Shown one piece after another: positions 26,827 through 35,155 of a stretch of 64,000 nt of DNA (positions are counted from its first letter, which is position 1; every line of letters starts with the position of its first letter). The stretch comes from Acidobacteriota bacterium (lineage in GTDB: Bacteria; Acidobacteriota; Terriglobia; Terriglobales; SCQP01): positions 62,001-126,000 of the forward strand of contig DAIDIE010000022.1 of NCBI GenBank assembly GCA_027459505.1, in the 5' to 3' direction. The notes beneath the pieces were generated by a model. That model made no database searches. It was not told where the DNA came from and worked only from the letters and a program-made list of their open reading frames with translations. The translations under genes were made by a program, and so were the position numbers.

Positions 26827-28581
26827 ATGGATCACATGACCCCCCGCCCCCGCTCCAGCTTCATGTTCGCCGCTATGGCCGCCGTTACGGCCGCCCTCTT
26901 CCTGTTTGGCTTTGCGGCTACCGTGGCGGCCAAGAGACCTTCTCATCATCCGGTTCATCACGTCACTACCCGCACCGCCCTCGTGCGCGCGCTGCGTGGG
27001 CGTATCCGCCATGTCTTCGTCATCTACCAGGAAAACCAGTCCTTTGATCACTACTTCGGAACCTATCCCGGCGCCGACAACCTGGCGACCGCGGAGGCGC
27101 GTTCCCACGGCTTCCGCCAGTACGACAACATCGGTCACCGTTGGATCACGCCTTTCCGTATCACCGATCCCGATATCGCCGACACCGCCCACTCCCGCCC
27201 GGCACTGCTCGCCAAGATGGATAAAGGACGCATGGACTGGTTCGTTGGCCAGCAGGAGTACAAGGCGCTTGCCAAACACAGCGGCTTGATCAGCGCGCAA
27301 AGGCGGGGTCTGCTGACCATGTCGTACTACGACTGCGATACGATCCCCTTTCTCTGGATGTACGCCCACAACTTCGCCCTTTACGACCACATCTTCCAGG
27401 GCATGACGGGGCCATCGACGCCGGGCAACATTGAGCTGATTGCGGCTCAGACCGGGGCGACGCAATGGGCTCGCAATCCCTCGCAGGCCGTGGCGGCTGA
27501 CGCGGAAGGTCCTGGCGAGCCAGTGGTGAACGACTCCGAGCCCGCTTCCGGGCCCTATGCGCTGGGTGCCGCGGCCAAGGTCATCATCCACAAGCGGCAA
27601 TACGATCAGCGCTACGCCACGGTCATGCTTACCCTCAGCGGTAAAAACGACTCCCAGGCAACGCACGACACTCAGGGCGTCCGCAAAGATCTGGCTCACG
27701 AGGCCGCCTCGGGGCGCGAGCCGATTGCCTGGTACTGGTATCAGGAGGGCTACCGCGGGCCGGACGCGATTCCCGCGCGCGGCTATGTGACCCATCACAA
27801 TGCGCCCCAGTATTTTGGCTATCTGCGCCACAACCACGTTTTCTGGAATCATGTGGCGGGGTTGGGCGAACTGCTGCCCGCACTGCGTCAGGGCACCTTG
27901 CCCGCGCGCGGCGTCTTCTATATCAAAGGTGGCGACCACAACTCGTTTGGCTGGCGTCCTGCGGACAAAAAAATCTCAGGCTTTTTGGGCGATGACGACC
28001 ACCCCGGCGCGGGCGACGCGGGGCGCGACCTCTCCGAATCGTTTGTCGCCACCTTCGTGAACGCGATTGCGCGCAGCCGCTACTGGCGGGATTCGGCCAT
28101 CATTATCACCTGGGACGACGAAGGCGGCTTTTACGATCACGTGCCCCCGCCGCAATTCGAGCAGTGTCCCGACGGCCATCCCTGCGGAGATGGTCCGCGC
28201 CTGCCCTTCATCCTGATCTCGCCTTATGCCAGGTCCGGCGCCGTGGTTCATAGCGTGGGGGATACCGCTTCGGTGGTGAAGTTTCTGGATGTGCTGTTTC
28301 AGTTGCCGGCACTGGCGTCTCTGCCGGATGAAAAACCCTATCTGCCGCGCGGTCCGCGCGATGCGAATGCGCGGTTGACCGACCTGTTGGGCGGCTTCGA
28401 TCCGCTACGCCTGGAAGGCCGCAAACCGCCGATTCCGGCAAGCCAGGCGGAGATAGACGACGCCGTGGTCAACCACTTTCCAGTGCGGATGAGCTGCAAA
28501 AGCCTGGGCCTGACTCCGGTGAAGCTGCAAGGCGCCGCCCAAATCCCGCCCCAGGGCTACGCCCCCCGGGTAGGGAACTAA
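26827..28581 (+). CDS. Secreted phosphoesterase, phospholipase C/acid phosphatase family
   Basis: The 584-residue product has a long signal peptide (about residues 1-36) and the phosphoesterase-family opening RIRHVFVIYQENQSFDHYFGTYPG, where ENxSFDHYFG supplies the metal site. Later motifs GGDHNSFGW, WDDEGGFYDHVPPPQ and GDGPRLPFILISPYAR match non-haemolytic phospholipase C and acid phosphatase members. Such enzymes release phosphate from phospholipids or other phosphoesters outside the cytoplasm. The substrate cannot be decided. The C-terminal 100 residues look like a family extension. Confidence 0.85.
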   Translation: MDHMTPRPRSSFMFAAMAAVTAALFLFGFAATVAAKRPSHHPVHHVTTRTALVRALRGRIRHVFVIYQENQSFDHYFGTYPGADNLATAEARSHGFRQYDNIGHRWITPFRITDPDIADTAHSRPALLAKMDKGRMDWFVGQQEYKALAKHSGLISAQRRGLLTMSYYDCDTIPFLWMYAHNFALYDHIFQGMTGPSTPGNIELIAAQTGATQWARNPSQAVAADAEGPGEPVVNDSEPASGPYALGAAAKVIIHKRQYDQRYATVMLTLSGKNDSQATHDTQGVRKDLAHEAASGREPIAWYWYQEGYRGPDAIPARGYVTHHNAPQYFGYLRHNHVFWNHVAGLGELLPALRQGTLPARGVFYIKGGDHNSFGWRPADKKISGFLGDDDHPGAGDAGRDLSESFVATFVNAIARSRYWRDSAIIITWDDEGGFYDHVPPPQFEQCPDGHPCGDGPRLPFILISPYARSGAVVHSVGDTASVVKFLDVLFQLPALASLPDEKPYLPRGPRDANARLTDLLGGFDPLRLEGRKPPIPASQAEIDDAVVNHFPVRMSCKSLGLTPVKLQGAAQIPPQGYAPRVGN

Positions 28582-28621
28582 GCTGTTCAGCTCCATATTC
28601 AAGAGAGTATTGGGTACCCGC

Positions 28622-29062
28622 TTATTGCTTCAGCCGCGCGTCGAACGGGTATTCGATGGCCTCGACAATACGGAAGCGGCGCGCCTCCAGGTGTGCGGGG
28701 TTGAACAGATAGTTGACGGTCTCCGGAACAATGGCGCTTGGAACCCGGAGTAGGGCGGATTCATTGCGTTCCAGCCACGCCGACCCCAGATCGCGGGTTA
28801 CCTCCAGACGCCCCCGCCAGTCCGCCGGAAGGTCCTTCAGTCTGATTTGCGCTACATCGCAATCCGGGGCGGCAATTTTCAGGAGGGTGTATTGCGGGGG
28901 CACGTCGTTTGCGGCGGTGTGGACACAGACTTCCAGCAGCGCGGCGGCGGGGCTTTCGGCAAGGTAGACGACCGGGTGGCCGGCGTGATGCCAGCGTCCG
29001 GCGGCGCTCAAGCCGCCGCGGCCACGCAGGTCGCGATGCCGGCTGATGCGCCAGAGCACCAT
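28622..29062 (-). CDS. RES-domain toxin
   Basis: The 146-residue product has the RES pattern: WRISRHRDLRGRGGLSAAGRWHHAGHPVVYLAESPAAALLEVCVH near the N-terminus, with the conserved Arg, Tyr and Glu, and a Ser near LLRVPSAIVPETVNYLFNPAH. RES toxins such as MbcT and ParT attack NAD+ or ADP-ribosylate targets. The start overlaps the antitoxin stop by one base (TAATG), a typical antitoxin-toxin coupling. Confidence 0.9.
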   Translation of the reverse strand: MVLWRISRHRDLRGRGGLSAAGRWHHAGHPVVYLAESPAAALLEVCVHTAANDVPPQYTLLKIAAPDCDVAQIRLKDLPADWRGRLEVTRDLGSAWLERNESALLRVPSAIVPETVNYLFNPAHLEARRFRIVEAIEYPFDARLKQ

Positions 29063-29484
29063 TAGACGAACATGCCTTCATCGATCTGCAGCAGCATCTC
29101 CTCAACCATCCGGCTGCCAGTGCCGGTCCGCAGCAGGGAGAGGGGGGTGCGCCGCTCTAGGCGCGCATGCGGCTTGCGGAGCCAGGCCAGCGCGGCTTCC
29201 CGGCTGCCATAAACCGTTGCCGCCAGCGCCAGCACCCGGATTACGCGCAGCACTCGGTCGGACTCCTCGATCGTGAGCTTTTCCCGGCGCGAACGGCGGT
29301 GCTGCAGCGTGCGCGCGGGAATAATTGCGGCATCAATCTCCGGCCGCTGCAGGCCCAGGGCGACCAGCCGCTTGATGATGGAAGGCGCTAGGCGCGCTTC
29401 GACAATGCGCAGTATGTCGCCTTCGGTGGCGGGCGGCTCCAGTCCCAGCCAGTCGCCGATTTGGGTGTTGGCGCCGTTCATCAC
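29062..29484 (-). CDS. Xre/MbcA/ParS-type antitoxin
   Basis: The 140-residue product precedes the RES toxin. The N-terminal part carries an HTH-like region and the C-terminal part has the toxin-binding DUF2384/MbcA pattern (LTIEESDRVLRVIRVLALAATVYGSREAALAWLRKPHARLERRTPLSLLRTGTGSRMVEEMLLQID). It neutralises the toxin and probably represses the operon. Two adjacent Met codons make the exact start uncertain by one residue. Confidence 0.9.
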   Translation of the reverse strand: MMNGANTQIGDWLGLEPPATEGDILRIVEARLAPSIIKRLVALGLQRPEIDAAIIPARTLQHRRSRREKLTIEESDRVLRVIRVLALAATVYGSREAALAWLRKPHARLERRTPLSLLRTGTGSRMVEEMLLQIDEGMFV

Positions 29485-29558
29485 TGTCTACATTATGCCA
29501 CCGGTTCACCGGCAGAGTGTAGGAACAAGATCGTGAGGAGATTGAGCTCGAACGCAAA

Positions 29559-29642
29559 CGAGCCAGGGCCGAGTCGAACTGATTTCGAGACGTAAGCTTC
29601 GGCAGGATACCGAAGCGGGTGGAGTAAAGGCGGCCCTGCCGC
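29559..29642 (+). repeat. R2 repeat, internally deleted short form
   Basis: This 84-base copy has the R2 5' part (CGAGCCAGGGCCGAGTCGAA) and the 3' part (CGAAGCGGGTGGAGTAAAGG...CTGCCGC) but lacks the central 100 or so bases present in the 26.3, 36.4 and 42.5 kb copies. It lies between the MarR-GNAT stop and the antitoxin start. Confidence 0.75.
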
Positions 29643-29643
29643 T

Positions 29644-30672
29644 TCAGCTCGCCTTCCCCCGGCGCGCTGGCCGCTTCTCAACGGCGCGCTGTGCGCCCGA
29701 AAGATTCCCCCTCGCTACTGTTTGGAACGGGCTTTTTCCGGTATAGAGCATCGCGACATCACAGCGGGCATATTCGCCGCCGTAGCGGGCGAGAAGCTCG
29801 GAGTTGTGGACAAACCCATTGCGCTCATAGAGCCTGATGGCTGCTTCAGCTTTCCTATTGGTCAGCAGGAAGAGCCGCTTGGCCCCCATGGCGAAGGCGC
29901 GCTCGATGGTGGCGCGCAGGAGGAATTCGCCGGCGCCCCGTCCCCGCGCCGCGCTCACCACGGCCATCTTAATCAGCTCGAATTCACCGGGACTTGCCGG
30001 TAACAGCCCGCAGGTACCAATGATGCCGAATTCGGGGTGCTCCACGAAGAGGATGTCGCCACCCGGATCTAAGATCGCGCGGCGCGGGTTGGATAGCTGC
30101 GCTTCGTCGACCGGTTCCATTGCGAACTTCGCCTCAATCCAGGCCCGGTTGATGCGCTCAAAATCAGCCGCGAGCCCGTCGTGAAAGGGGCGAATCGCAA
30201 ATCCGGGCCCAGGGCGCCGGTCCAGGGGGCGGTCAGCGAGTGCGGCTTCCAGTGCTCCCACGTGAGCGAGCAGGGCATTTACATCGCACGCCTCCTCCAC
30301 CGCCGCCCGGATGCGCGGCCAAAGCGCCGTTCCGGCGCGTTCCATCGTTTGCCGTCCCGTGTTGGTGAGGCTGAGGCGGCGCACGCGGCCATCCTTCCGG
30401 TCGGGCGTGTTTGCAACCAGTCGCGCTTTCCGGAGCTGCCCGGCAACCCGGGTAATTGCTGGCTGGCTGAACCCGGTCGCTTCCGCCGCTTCCCCCACAC
30501 TCATCGCGCCGTGCCGCCAGAGCGCGGTGAGCAGCGGCATTTGTCCGGGCACAGCCACTAGTCCGCAATCTCGTGCCATCAGCTCCGCACCGGCCTGCAG
30601 CCGCTCCGCCAGCCGTTTCAGACGGCTGCCGAGCATCACCCCCGCTTCCTCCGCCAAGACGTCGATCGGCAT
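29644..30672 (-). CDS. MarR-type regulator fused to GNAT acetyltransferase
   Basis: The 342-residue product has an N-terminal MarR winged helix (about residues 10-140: GAMSVGEAAEATGFSQPAITRVAGQLRKARLV...DRKDGRVRRLSLTNTGR). A GNAT domain follows (about residues 155-310: FAIRPFHDGLAADFERINRAWI...VVSAARGRGAGEFLLRATIERA) with the acetyl-CoA loop RGRGAG. Proteins of this build sense a ligand and acetylate an unknown amine. AAGGAGGG lies six bases before the ATG. A perfect 12-bp palindrome at 30699-30710 lies just upstream and is a candidate autoregulatory operator. Confidence 0.9.
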   Translation of the reverse strand: MPIDVLAEEAGVMLGSRLKRLAERLQAGAELMARDCGLVAVPGQMPLLTALWRHGAMSVGEAAEATGFSQPAITRVAGQLRKARLVANTPDRKDGRVRRLSLTNTGRQTMERAGTALWPRIRAAVEEACDVNALLAHVGALEAALADRPLDRRPGPGFAIRPFHDGLAADFERINRAWIEAKFAMEPVDEAQLSNPRRAILDPGGDILFVEHPEFGIIGTCGLLPASPGEFELIKMAVVSAARGRGAGEFLLRATIERAFAMGAKRLFLLTNRKAEAAIRLYERNGFVHNSELLARYGGEYARCDVAMLYTGKSPFQTVARGNLSGAQRAVEKRPARRGKAS

Positions 30673-30698
30673 TTCTACCCTCCTTGAAGGAGAATTTC

Positions 30699-30710
30699 AT
30701 AACATGTTAT
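30699..30710. promoter_or_regulatory. Palindromic candidate operator
   Basis: ATAACATGTTAT is a perfect 12-bp palindrome 27 bases upstream of the MarR-GNAT start codon. MarR proteins often bind such sites in their own promoters, so autoregulation is the simplest reading. Confidence 0.55.
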
Positions 30711-30778
30711 ACAAGTCAAGTCTTACCCTGCGCCGCGGCAAGCCGGCTGCGCCCCAGGCTCCGCGACCCGAAAACGCA

Positions 30779-30803
30779 GGTGGAATAAAAGCGGCCGTGC
30801 CGC
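30779..30803 (+). repeat. R2 repeat, 3' end fragment
   Basis: GGTGGAATAAAAGCGGCCGT followed by GCCGC is the R2 3' end alone, in the gap between the MarR-GNAT start and the mutY stop. Confidence 0.6.
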
Positions 30804-30947
30804 CTGAGGCTTCCCCGCACAGTCGTCCGGGTATTGCCAGAAAAGACGGTCAGCAGTCACTGGTCCGGTGAGGTCGGGTCGCGCCCGCGATTGGTCATGA
30901 ACTGCGGCCAAGGGCTGTGCAGCCGGCCATTGCCGGCGCTGCGACCC

Positions 30948-31922
30948 CTACAGGTCCCATTGCAGCGATTTGCGGAGGATCTTGCGGGTGAGGCCGGTCA
31001 GGGCGGCGGCGCTGGCTTGTTGCGGGGTGAACCATTTGCCGCTTTTCGAACGCGCCTCGCGGCTGTGATAAACATTCGCTTCTATACGGTAGCGGGTAAT
31101 GGTGTGGCGGAACGTGTGCACCGGCTCGGCGCGTTCGGACGGCCCCGCCTCGGGCAGCTCCCACATGCCGGCCATGCGCGCTGCGGACGCGGGGCGCTGC
31201 CGCAGCAGCACGCGGCCGCGGCGATGCAGCAGCGCGTAATGCTCGCGCAGGGCGGTGCTCTCCTGTTTCTTGCGCTCGCCTTCCAACTCTCCGCGGCTGG
31301 CGCATTGCGTGAGCAGGGGGCAGAGCTGGCACCGCGGTTGACGTGGGGTGCAGACGGTCGCGCCTAACTCCATTAATGCCTGGTTCCATTGCCCGGGACG
31401 CGAACAGCGCGCCCAGACGGCGGCGCGTTCCTCAACTTCGCGCGGACTGAGCAACGCCCCTTCGAGGCGGCGCGCCACGCGCACCACATTGCCGTCCACC
31501 GCTGGAACCGCCGTTCCAAACGCAATGCTGGCCACTGCGCCGGCGGTGTAGCGGCCAATGCCGGGCAGGCGCAGGATTTGCTCATAGTCGCGGGGAAAGC
31601 TTCCGCCATGTTCACTGACGATCTGTCTGGCCGCCGCCTGCATCTGGCGGGCGCGGCGGTAATAGCCCAGCCCGCTCCACAGTCCCAGCAACTGCTGCTC
31701 GTCCGCCGCCGCCAGATTCTGCACGTTGGGCAGTTGGGCGAGGAAGCGCTCGTAATAAGGGATTACAACGGAGACGCGCGTCTGTTGCAGCATGATCTCC
31801 GACACCCAGACGCAATAAGGATCGCCGGCACGCTCCGGCTGACGCCAGGGGAGGGGACGTTGCTCGGCGGCAAACCAGCGCAGCAAACTACGGCGCAGCG
31901 CGGCGGTGCGTTGCAGGGTCAT
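30948..31922 (-). CDS. mutY: A/G-specific adenine DNA glycosylase
   Basis: The 324-residue product is MutY. The catalytic Glu42 lies in SEIMLQQTRV, the helix-hairpin-helix is LPGIGRYTAGAV (residues 119-130) and Asp143 is in AVDGNVVRV. The 4Fe-4S cluster Cys are 191, 198, 201 and 207 (C-x6-C-x2-C-x5-C). The C-terminal third is the NUDT1-like 8-oxoG recognition domain. The enzyme removes adenine mispaired with 8-oxoguanine. Heptad repeats abut the start codon on its transcript strand. Confidence 0.95.
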   Translation of the reverse strand: MTLQRTAALRRSLLRWFAAEQRPLPWRQPERAGDPYCVWVSEIMLQQTRVSVVIPYYERFLAQLPNVQNLAAADEQQLLGLWSGLGYYRRARQMQAAARQIVSEHGGSFPRDYEQILRLPGIGRYTAGAVASIAFGTAVPAVDGNVVRVARRLEGALLSPREVEERAAVWARCSRPGQWNQALMELGATVCTPRQPRCQLCPLLTQCASRGELEGERKKQESTALREHYALLHRRGRVLLRQRPASAARMAGMWELPEAGPSERAEPVHTFRHTITRYRIEANVYHSREARSKSGKWFTPQQASAAALTGLTRKILRKSLQWDL

Positions 31923-31930
31923 AGGGAGTT

Positions 31931-31951
31931 TACAGTTTACCGTTCACAGTT
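31931..31951 (-). repeat. Heptad repeats abutting the mutY start
   Basis: On the mutY strand three heptamers AACTGTG, AACGGTA and AACTGTA run up to AACTCCCT and the ATG at 31922. The arrangement mirrors that before the phosphoesterase gene. Confidence 0.6.
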
Positions 31952-32165
31952 GACCGAATGGCGTTGCGGTGGACCTGAGGTTGCGCACGGCTTTGGCGTT
32001 GCTCCCCACTGGGGGGGAGGGTATCCGCATACGGGGCAGGACGATATAGTACAACTGCGCCAACGCCGGTGCGCGCAACCTGGGGCAACGCCGGAAAGTG
32101 TGCCGCCAGGCACGTGATGGGGTGGGCACAACGATTCCGCCGCGCTGTCCTAAAATAGGGAACGC

Positions 32166-33557
32166 ATGGATCTGCAAGGCAAACGTGTCCTGGTTGTGGG
32201 AATGGCAAGCAGTGGGATTGCTATTGCCCTGTTTCTGCGCCGCCATGGCGCGCGTGTGGTGGTCTCGGAGATGCGCGCGGCCGAAGACCTGCGCGCCGAG
32301 ATTTCAGGGCTGCTGGAAGCGGGCGTCGCCATTGAAACCGGCGGCCATCGCGAGCGCACGTTCCTCGACGCCGACTTCATTGTGGTCAGCCCTGGGGTGC
32401 CTTCGCAGTTGCCGCTGCTGCAGCGGGCGCGCGCGCAGCAGATTCCAGTGCTGGGCGAAATCGAAGTCGCCACACGTTTCCTCAAAGGCAGCATTGTGGC
32501 GATTACCGGCTCCAACGGGAAGACCACGACCACCGCGCTGGTGGGACACATCCTCGCCGGCTGCGGATTCCCGGTGCAGGTGGGCGGGAACATTGGCGTG
32601 CCACTCAGCTCGCTGGTCGAAACCTCCACGGACGATACCGTGAACGTCATGGAACTCTCCAGCTTTCAGTTGGAGACAGTGCAGGATTTCCATGCGCACA
32701 TCGCCGTGGTTCTTAATCTTACCCAGGATCACCTGGACCGGCATGGCTCCATGGAGGCTTATGCCGCCGCCAAGCAGCGTATCTTTCTGAACCAGACGGC
32801 ACAGGACTATGCCGTGCTGAATGGCCGCGATGAATGGTGCCGGCGCTACGCCGGGAACGTCTCCAGCAGCGTGCGCTGGTTCAACCCGGAGGACGGCGGC
32901 GCACTGGCCGAAGGGGCATTTGCGGAGGCGGGCAACATCGTTTGGCGCGAAGCCAGGCGCGTGACGCAGCTTTTCGCGCTTGACGATATCCCGTTGCGTG
33001 GACGCCATAACCTGGAAAACGTCTTGGCGGCCGTCTCGGTCGCCTGCCTGCTGAGCCGCAAGGCGACCGGAGAGGCGCTTTCCCCGGCGCGCGTGCGGCA
33101 GATTGCCGATGCGGTGCGTAGCTTCAAGGCGGTCGAGCACCGTCTGGAGTTTGTCGCCAAGGTGAATGGGGTGAATTATTTCAACGATTCCAAGGCGACC
33201 AATGTCGATTCCACGCTGCGGGCGCTGGAATCGTTTTCGGGCGGGGTGTGGGTGATCCTGGGCGGCAAAGATAAGGGCAGCGACTATCGTCCGCTGATTC
33301 CCCTGCTGCGCGAGAGAACGCGCGGAATTTTGCTGATCGGGGCGGCGGCGGCCAAAATTGCCAGCCATCTGGAGCCCTCGGGCCTGCCGTTGACCTCCGC
33401 CGGGACGCTGAGCCGCGCTCTCGAAATGGCTCATGCCCAGGCAAAACCGGGCGACACGGTGCTGCTGGCGCCGGCCTGCGCCAGCTTTGACCAGTTCCAG
33501 AATTACGAACACCGCGGACGCGTGTTTAAAGAGCTGGTGGCGCGGCTGGCGGTGTAA
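32166..33557 (+). CDS. murD: UDP-N-acetylmuramoyl-L-alanine--D-glutamate ligase
   Basis: The 463-residue product has the Mur-ligase layout: VLVVGMASSGIA (Rossmann N-terminus), the ATP loop GSNGKTTT at residues 115-122, ELSSFQLETV, NLTQDHLDRHGSMEAY in the centre and FNDSKATNVDSTLRALESF with GGKDKGSDY at the C-terminal domain. SSFQLE and NDSKATN are specific for MurD. It adds D-glutamate to UDP-MurNAc-L-Ala in peptidoglycan synthesis. AGGGAA lies before the ATG. It stands outside a dcw cluster. Confidence 0.95.
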   Translation: MDLQGKRVLVVGMASSGIAIALFLRRHGARVVVSEMRAAEDLRAEISGLLEAGVAIETGGHRERTFLDADFIVVSPGVPSQLPLLQRARAQQIPVLGEIEVATRFLKGSIVAITGSNGKTTTTALVGHILAGCGFPVQVGGNIGVPLSSLVETSTDDTVNVMELSSFQLETVQDFHAHIAVVLNLTQDHLDRHGSMEAYAAAKQRIFLNQTAQDYAVLNGRDEWCRRYAGNVSSSVRWFNPEDGGALAEGAFAEAGNIVWREARRVTQLFALDDIPLRGRHNLENVLAAVSVACLLSRKATGEALSPARVRQIADAVRSFKAVEHRLEFVAKVNGVNYFNDSKATNVDSTLRALESFSGGVWVILGGKDKGSDYRPLIPLLRERTRGILLIGAAAAKIASHLEPSGLPLTSAGTLSRALEMAHAQAKPGDTVLLAPACASFDQFQNYEHRGRVFKELVARLAV

Positions 33558-33695
33558 CGGATTTCGCTTGCTCAGCCAAATTCCGCATGCCTGTCTTGAC
33601 TGCTTCGCTTGGGGTGTGGAAAGTCCAGTCCAGAAGACGAGCGAGCCTCCGTCCTCCGGTGAAGCACAAGCTGTTCAGAGGCCCCGCGCTCGCAG

Positions 33696-33764
33696 TTGAA
33701 CGCGTTCAAAAAAACACTTGACGGCCAGACCGGGGAGGCCTAGGCTGTAGTTGAACGCGTTCAA
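33696..33764 (+). promoter_or_regulatory. Promoter flanked by twin palindromic operators
   Basis: The 14-bp palindrome TTGAACGCGTTCAA occurs twice, at 33696-33709 and 33751-33764, 55 bases apart (about five helical turns). Between them lie a -35-like TTGACG (33718-33723) and, 17 bases later, a -10-like TAGGCT (33741-33746). The TetR-type regulator encoded downstream is the likely ligand-responsive repressor. Confidence 0.75.
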
Positions 33765-33788
33765 ATTGCGTTTGACGGAGGCTTTCCG

Positions 33789-34130
33789 ATGCACACCGTT
33801 ACCGTTGCTCTTGCCTATAGTCTGTTCGCCGGCGGATTGGTGCTGGCGACTGGTTGGGAACTATCGCGGCATGGGAGCGTCTTGCTGCGTTCAGCCTTTC
33901 CCAGCGACCCGGAGAAGGTTGCCGCCATGCGTTCGCTCCTGCTGTTCGCCTTCTACCTGTTTAATGTTGGCTGGATTTGCGTTTCGCTGGACCTCACAAG
34001 CATCAACTACTCGTTGGCCGCAACCGCTGAAGAGTTCGCGGATAGGGTGGGGATAATGCTGATGGTGCTGGCACTGACGCATTTTTCCTGCGCGCTTCTC
34101 TATTCGCGCATGCGGCGGCGGGGCTGCTGA
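33789..34130 (+). CDS. Small three-helix membrane protein under TetR-operator control
   Basis: The 113-residue product has three to four hydrophobic segments (ALAYSLFAGGLVLATGW, RSLLLFAFYLFNVGWICVSL, VGIMLMVLALTHFSCALLY). No family is recognised. ACGGAGG lies before the ATG. The gene sits directly behind the twin TTGAACGCGTTCAA operators and before the tetR and epimerase genes, so it is probably the primary target of that regulator, perhaps in lipid or membrane-stress response. Confidence 0.75.
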   Translation: MHTVTVALAYSLFAGGLVLATGWELSRHGSVLLRSAFPSDPEKVAAMRSLLLFAFYLFNVGWICVSLDLTSINYSLAATAEEFADRVGIMLMVLALTHFSCALLYSRMRRRGC

Positions 34131-34161
34131 ACGAGCGGCCATAGGGGTGAAGGGCTTCCCT

Positions 34162-34240
34162 ACGAGCCAGGACCGCGTCGAACTGCTTTCGACGTCGAAA
34201 TCGCAGGCCGAAGCGGGTGGAACATAAGCGGCCGTGCCGC
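34162..34240 (+). repeat. R2 repeat, internally deleted short form
   Basis: This 79-base copy joins the R2 5' part (ACGAGCCAGG...CTTTCGACGTCGAAA) directly to the 3' part (CGAAGCGGGTGGAACATAAG...GTGCCGC). R1 copy E begins 24 bases downstream. Confidence 0.75.
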
Positions 34241-34264
34241 ATGGAGGCCCTTCCAATCACCCCA

Positions 34265-34442
34265 GGAGCGAGCCACCGAGTTTTCCCTGCGGGAGGTGAT
34301 CGCAGGTGGAGGGCCGCGAAATTCCGAAGGGCGTCCCCCTCGCGCGGGAGAGGAGCCCGGCATCGGCGGCTTCACGTTCTCACTGGAGAACGTGCCAGCG
34401 ACCAACGGGAGCGGGCGGCCTGAAGGAGACGAGGCCGTGCCT
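34265..34442 (+). repeat. R1 repeat copy E, 178 bp
   Basis: This intact copy lies between the small membrane-protein gene and the tetR start. Its first stem reads TTTCCC/GGGAGG: two C-to-T changes relative to the consensus keep pairing as U-G wobbles. The hairpin CACGTTCTC-actg-GAGAACGTG is perfect. Confidence 0.9.
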
Positions 34443-34455
34443 CATTGAGCTGTTT

Positions 34456-35127
34456 ATGAAAATGAATCTTGCCGGCGCAACGCGACGGTCGGGCGAGCAG
34501 ACGCGTGAGCTGATCCTGACTACCGCGCTGAGTTTGTTTCGCGAGCAGGGCTTTGACCAGACCACCATGCGGCAGATCGCCGCCGCCTGTGGCGTGGCGC
34601 TGGGCGCGGCTTACTATTATTTCCGCTCCAAAGAAGAGCTGGTGATGGCGTTTTACGAGCGGGCGCAGACCGAGCTGAGTCCGGCGCTGGAGCAGGTGCT
34701 GGCGGCGCGCCGCCTGGAGGAGCGTCTACGGCAGTTACTGCGGTTGAAGTTCGATTACTTTCGCCCCTACCGTTCCTTACTCTGGGCCTTATCGCGGCAT
34801 ACCGATCCCCTGGATCCGCTGTCGCCCTTCAGCGATGCCACGAAGAGCGTTCGCGAGAGGGATATACAGGGATTCGAGCGCCTGATCGACACCGTGCGGG
34901 CGCCTGCCGACCTGCGTCAGCACCTGCCGCGCATTCTGTGGATGTACCAGATGGGAATTCTGCTGTTCTGGATTTATGACCGCTCCGCCGATCAGAAACG
35001 GACGCAGGTGCTGGTCGAAAAGACACTGGGAATGGTGGTGCTGCTGATCAAGCTCTCCAGTCTGCCCTTGATGCGCCCCATTCGCCGCCGGGCGGTGGAG
35101 CTGGTCGACATGTTGCAGGAAGGCTAA
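34456..35127 (+). CDS. TetR-family transcriptional regulator
   Basis: The 223-residue product starts with basic residues and a TetR helix-turn-helix (RELILTTALSLFREQGFDQTTMRQIAAACGVALGAAYYYFRSKEELV, about residues 15-62). A ligand-binding helical domain follows. A longer frame continues upstream through R1 but does not look like TetR sequence; the ATG at 34456 (or 34462) is chosen. No clear ribosome-binding site is visible; R1 copy E ends 13 bases upstream. It likely binds TTGAACGCGTTCAA upstream of the membrane-protein gene. The epimerase follows after 28 bases. Confidence 0.9.
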   Translation: MKMNLAGATRRSGEQTRELILTTALSLFREQGFDQTTMRQIAAACGVALGAAYYYFRSKEELVMAFYERAQTELSPALEQVLAARRLEERLRQLLRLKFDYFRPYRSLLWALSRHTDPLDPLSPFSDATKSVRERDIQGFERLIDTVRAPADLRQHLPRILWMYQMGILLFWIYDRSADQKRTQVLVEKTLGMVVLLIKLSSLPLMRPIRRRAVELVDMLQEG

Positions 35128-35155
35128 CGCCGATGCTCAAGGCGGGAGGACTGTT

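Noticed and set aside
34306..34455. Upstream extension of the tetR ORF through R1
   Set aside because: The added residues are the same R1-encoded string found at unrelated loci, and TetR sequence starts at 34456.
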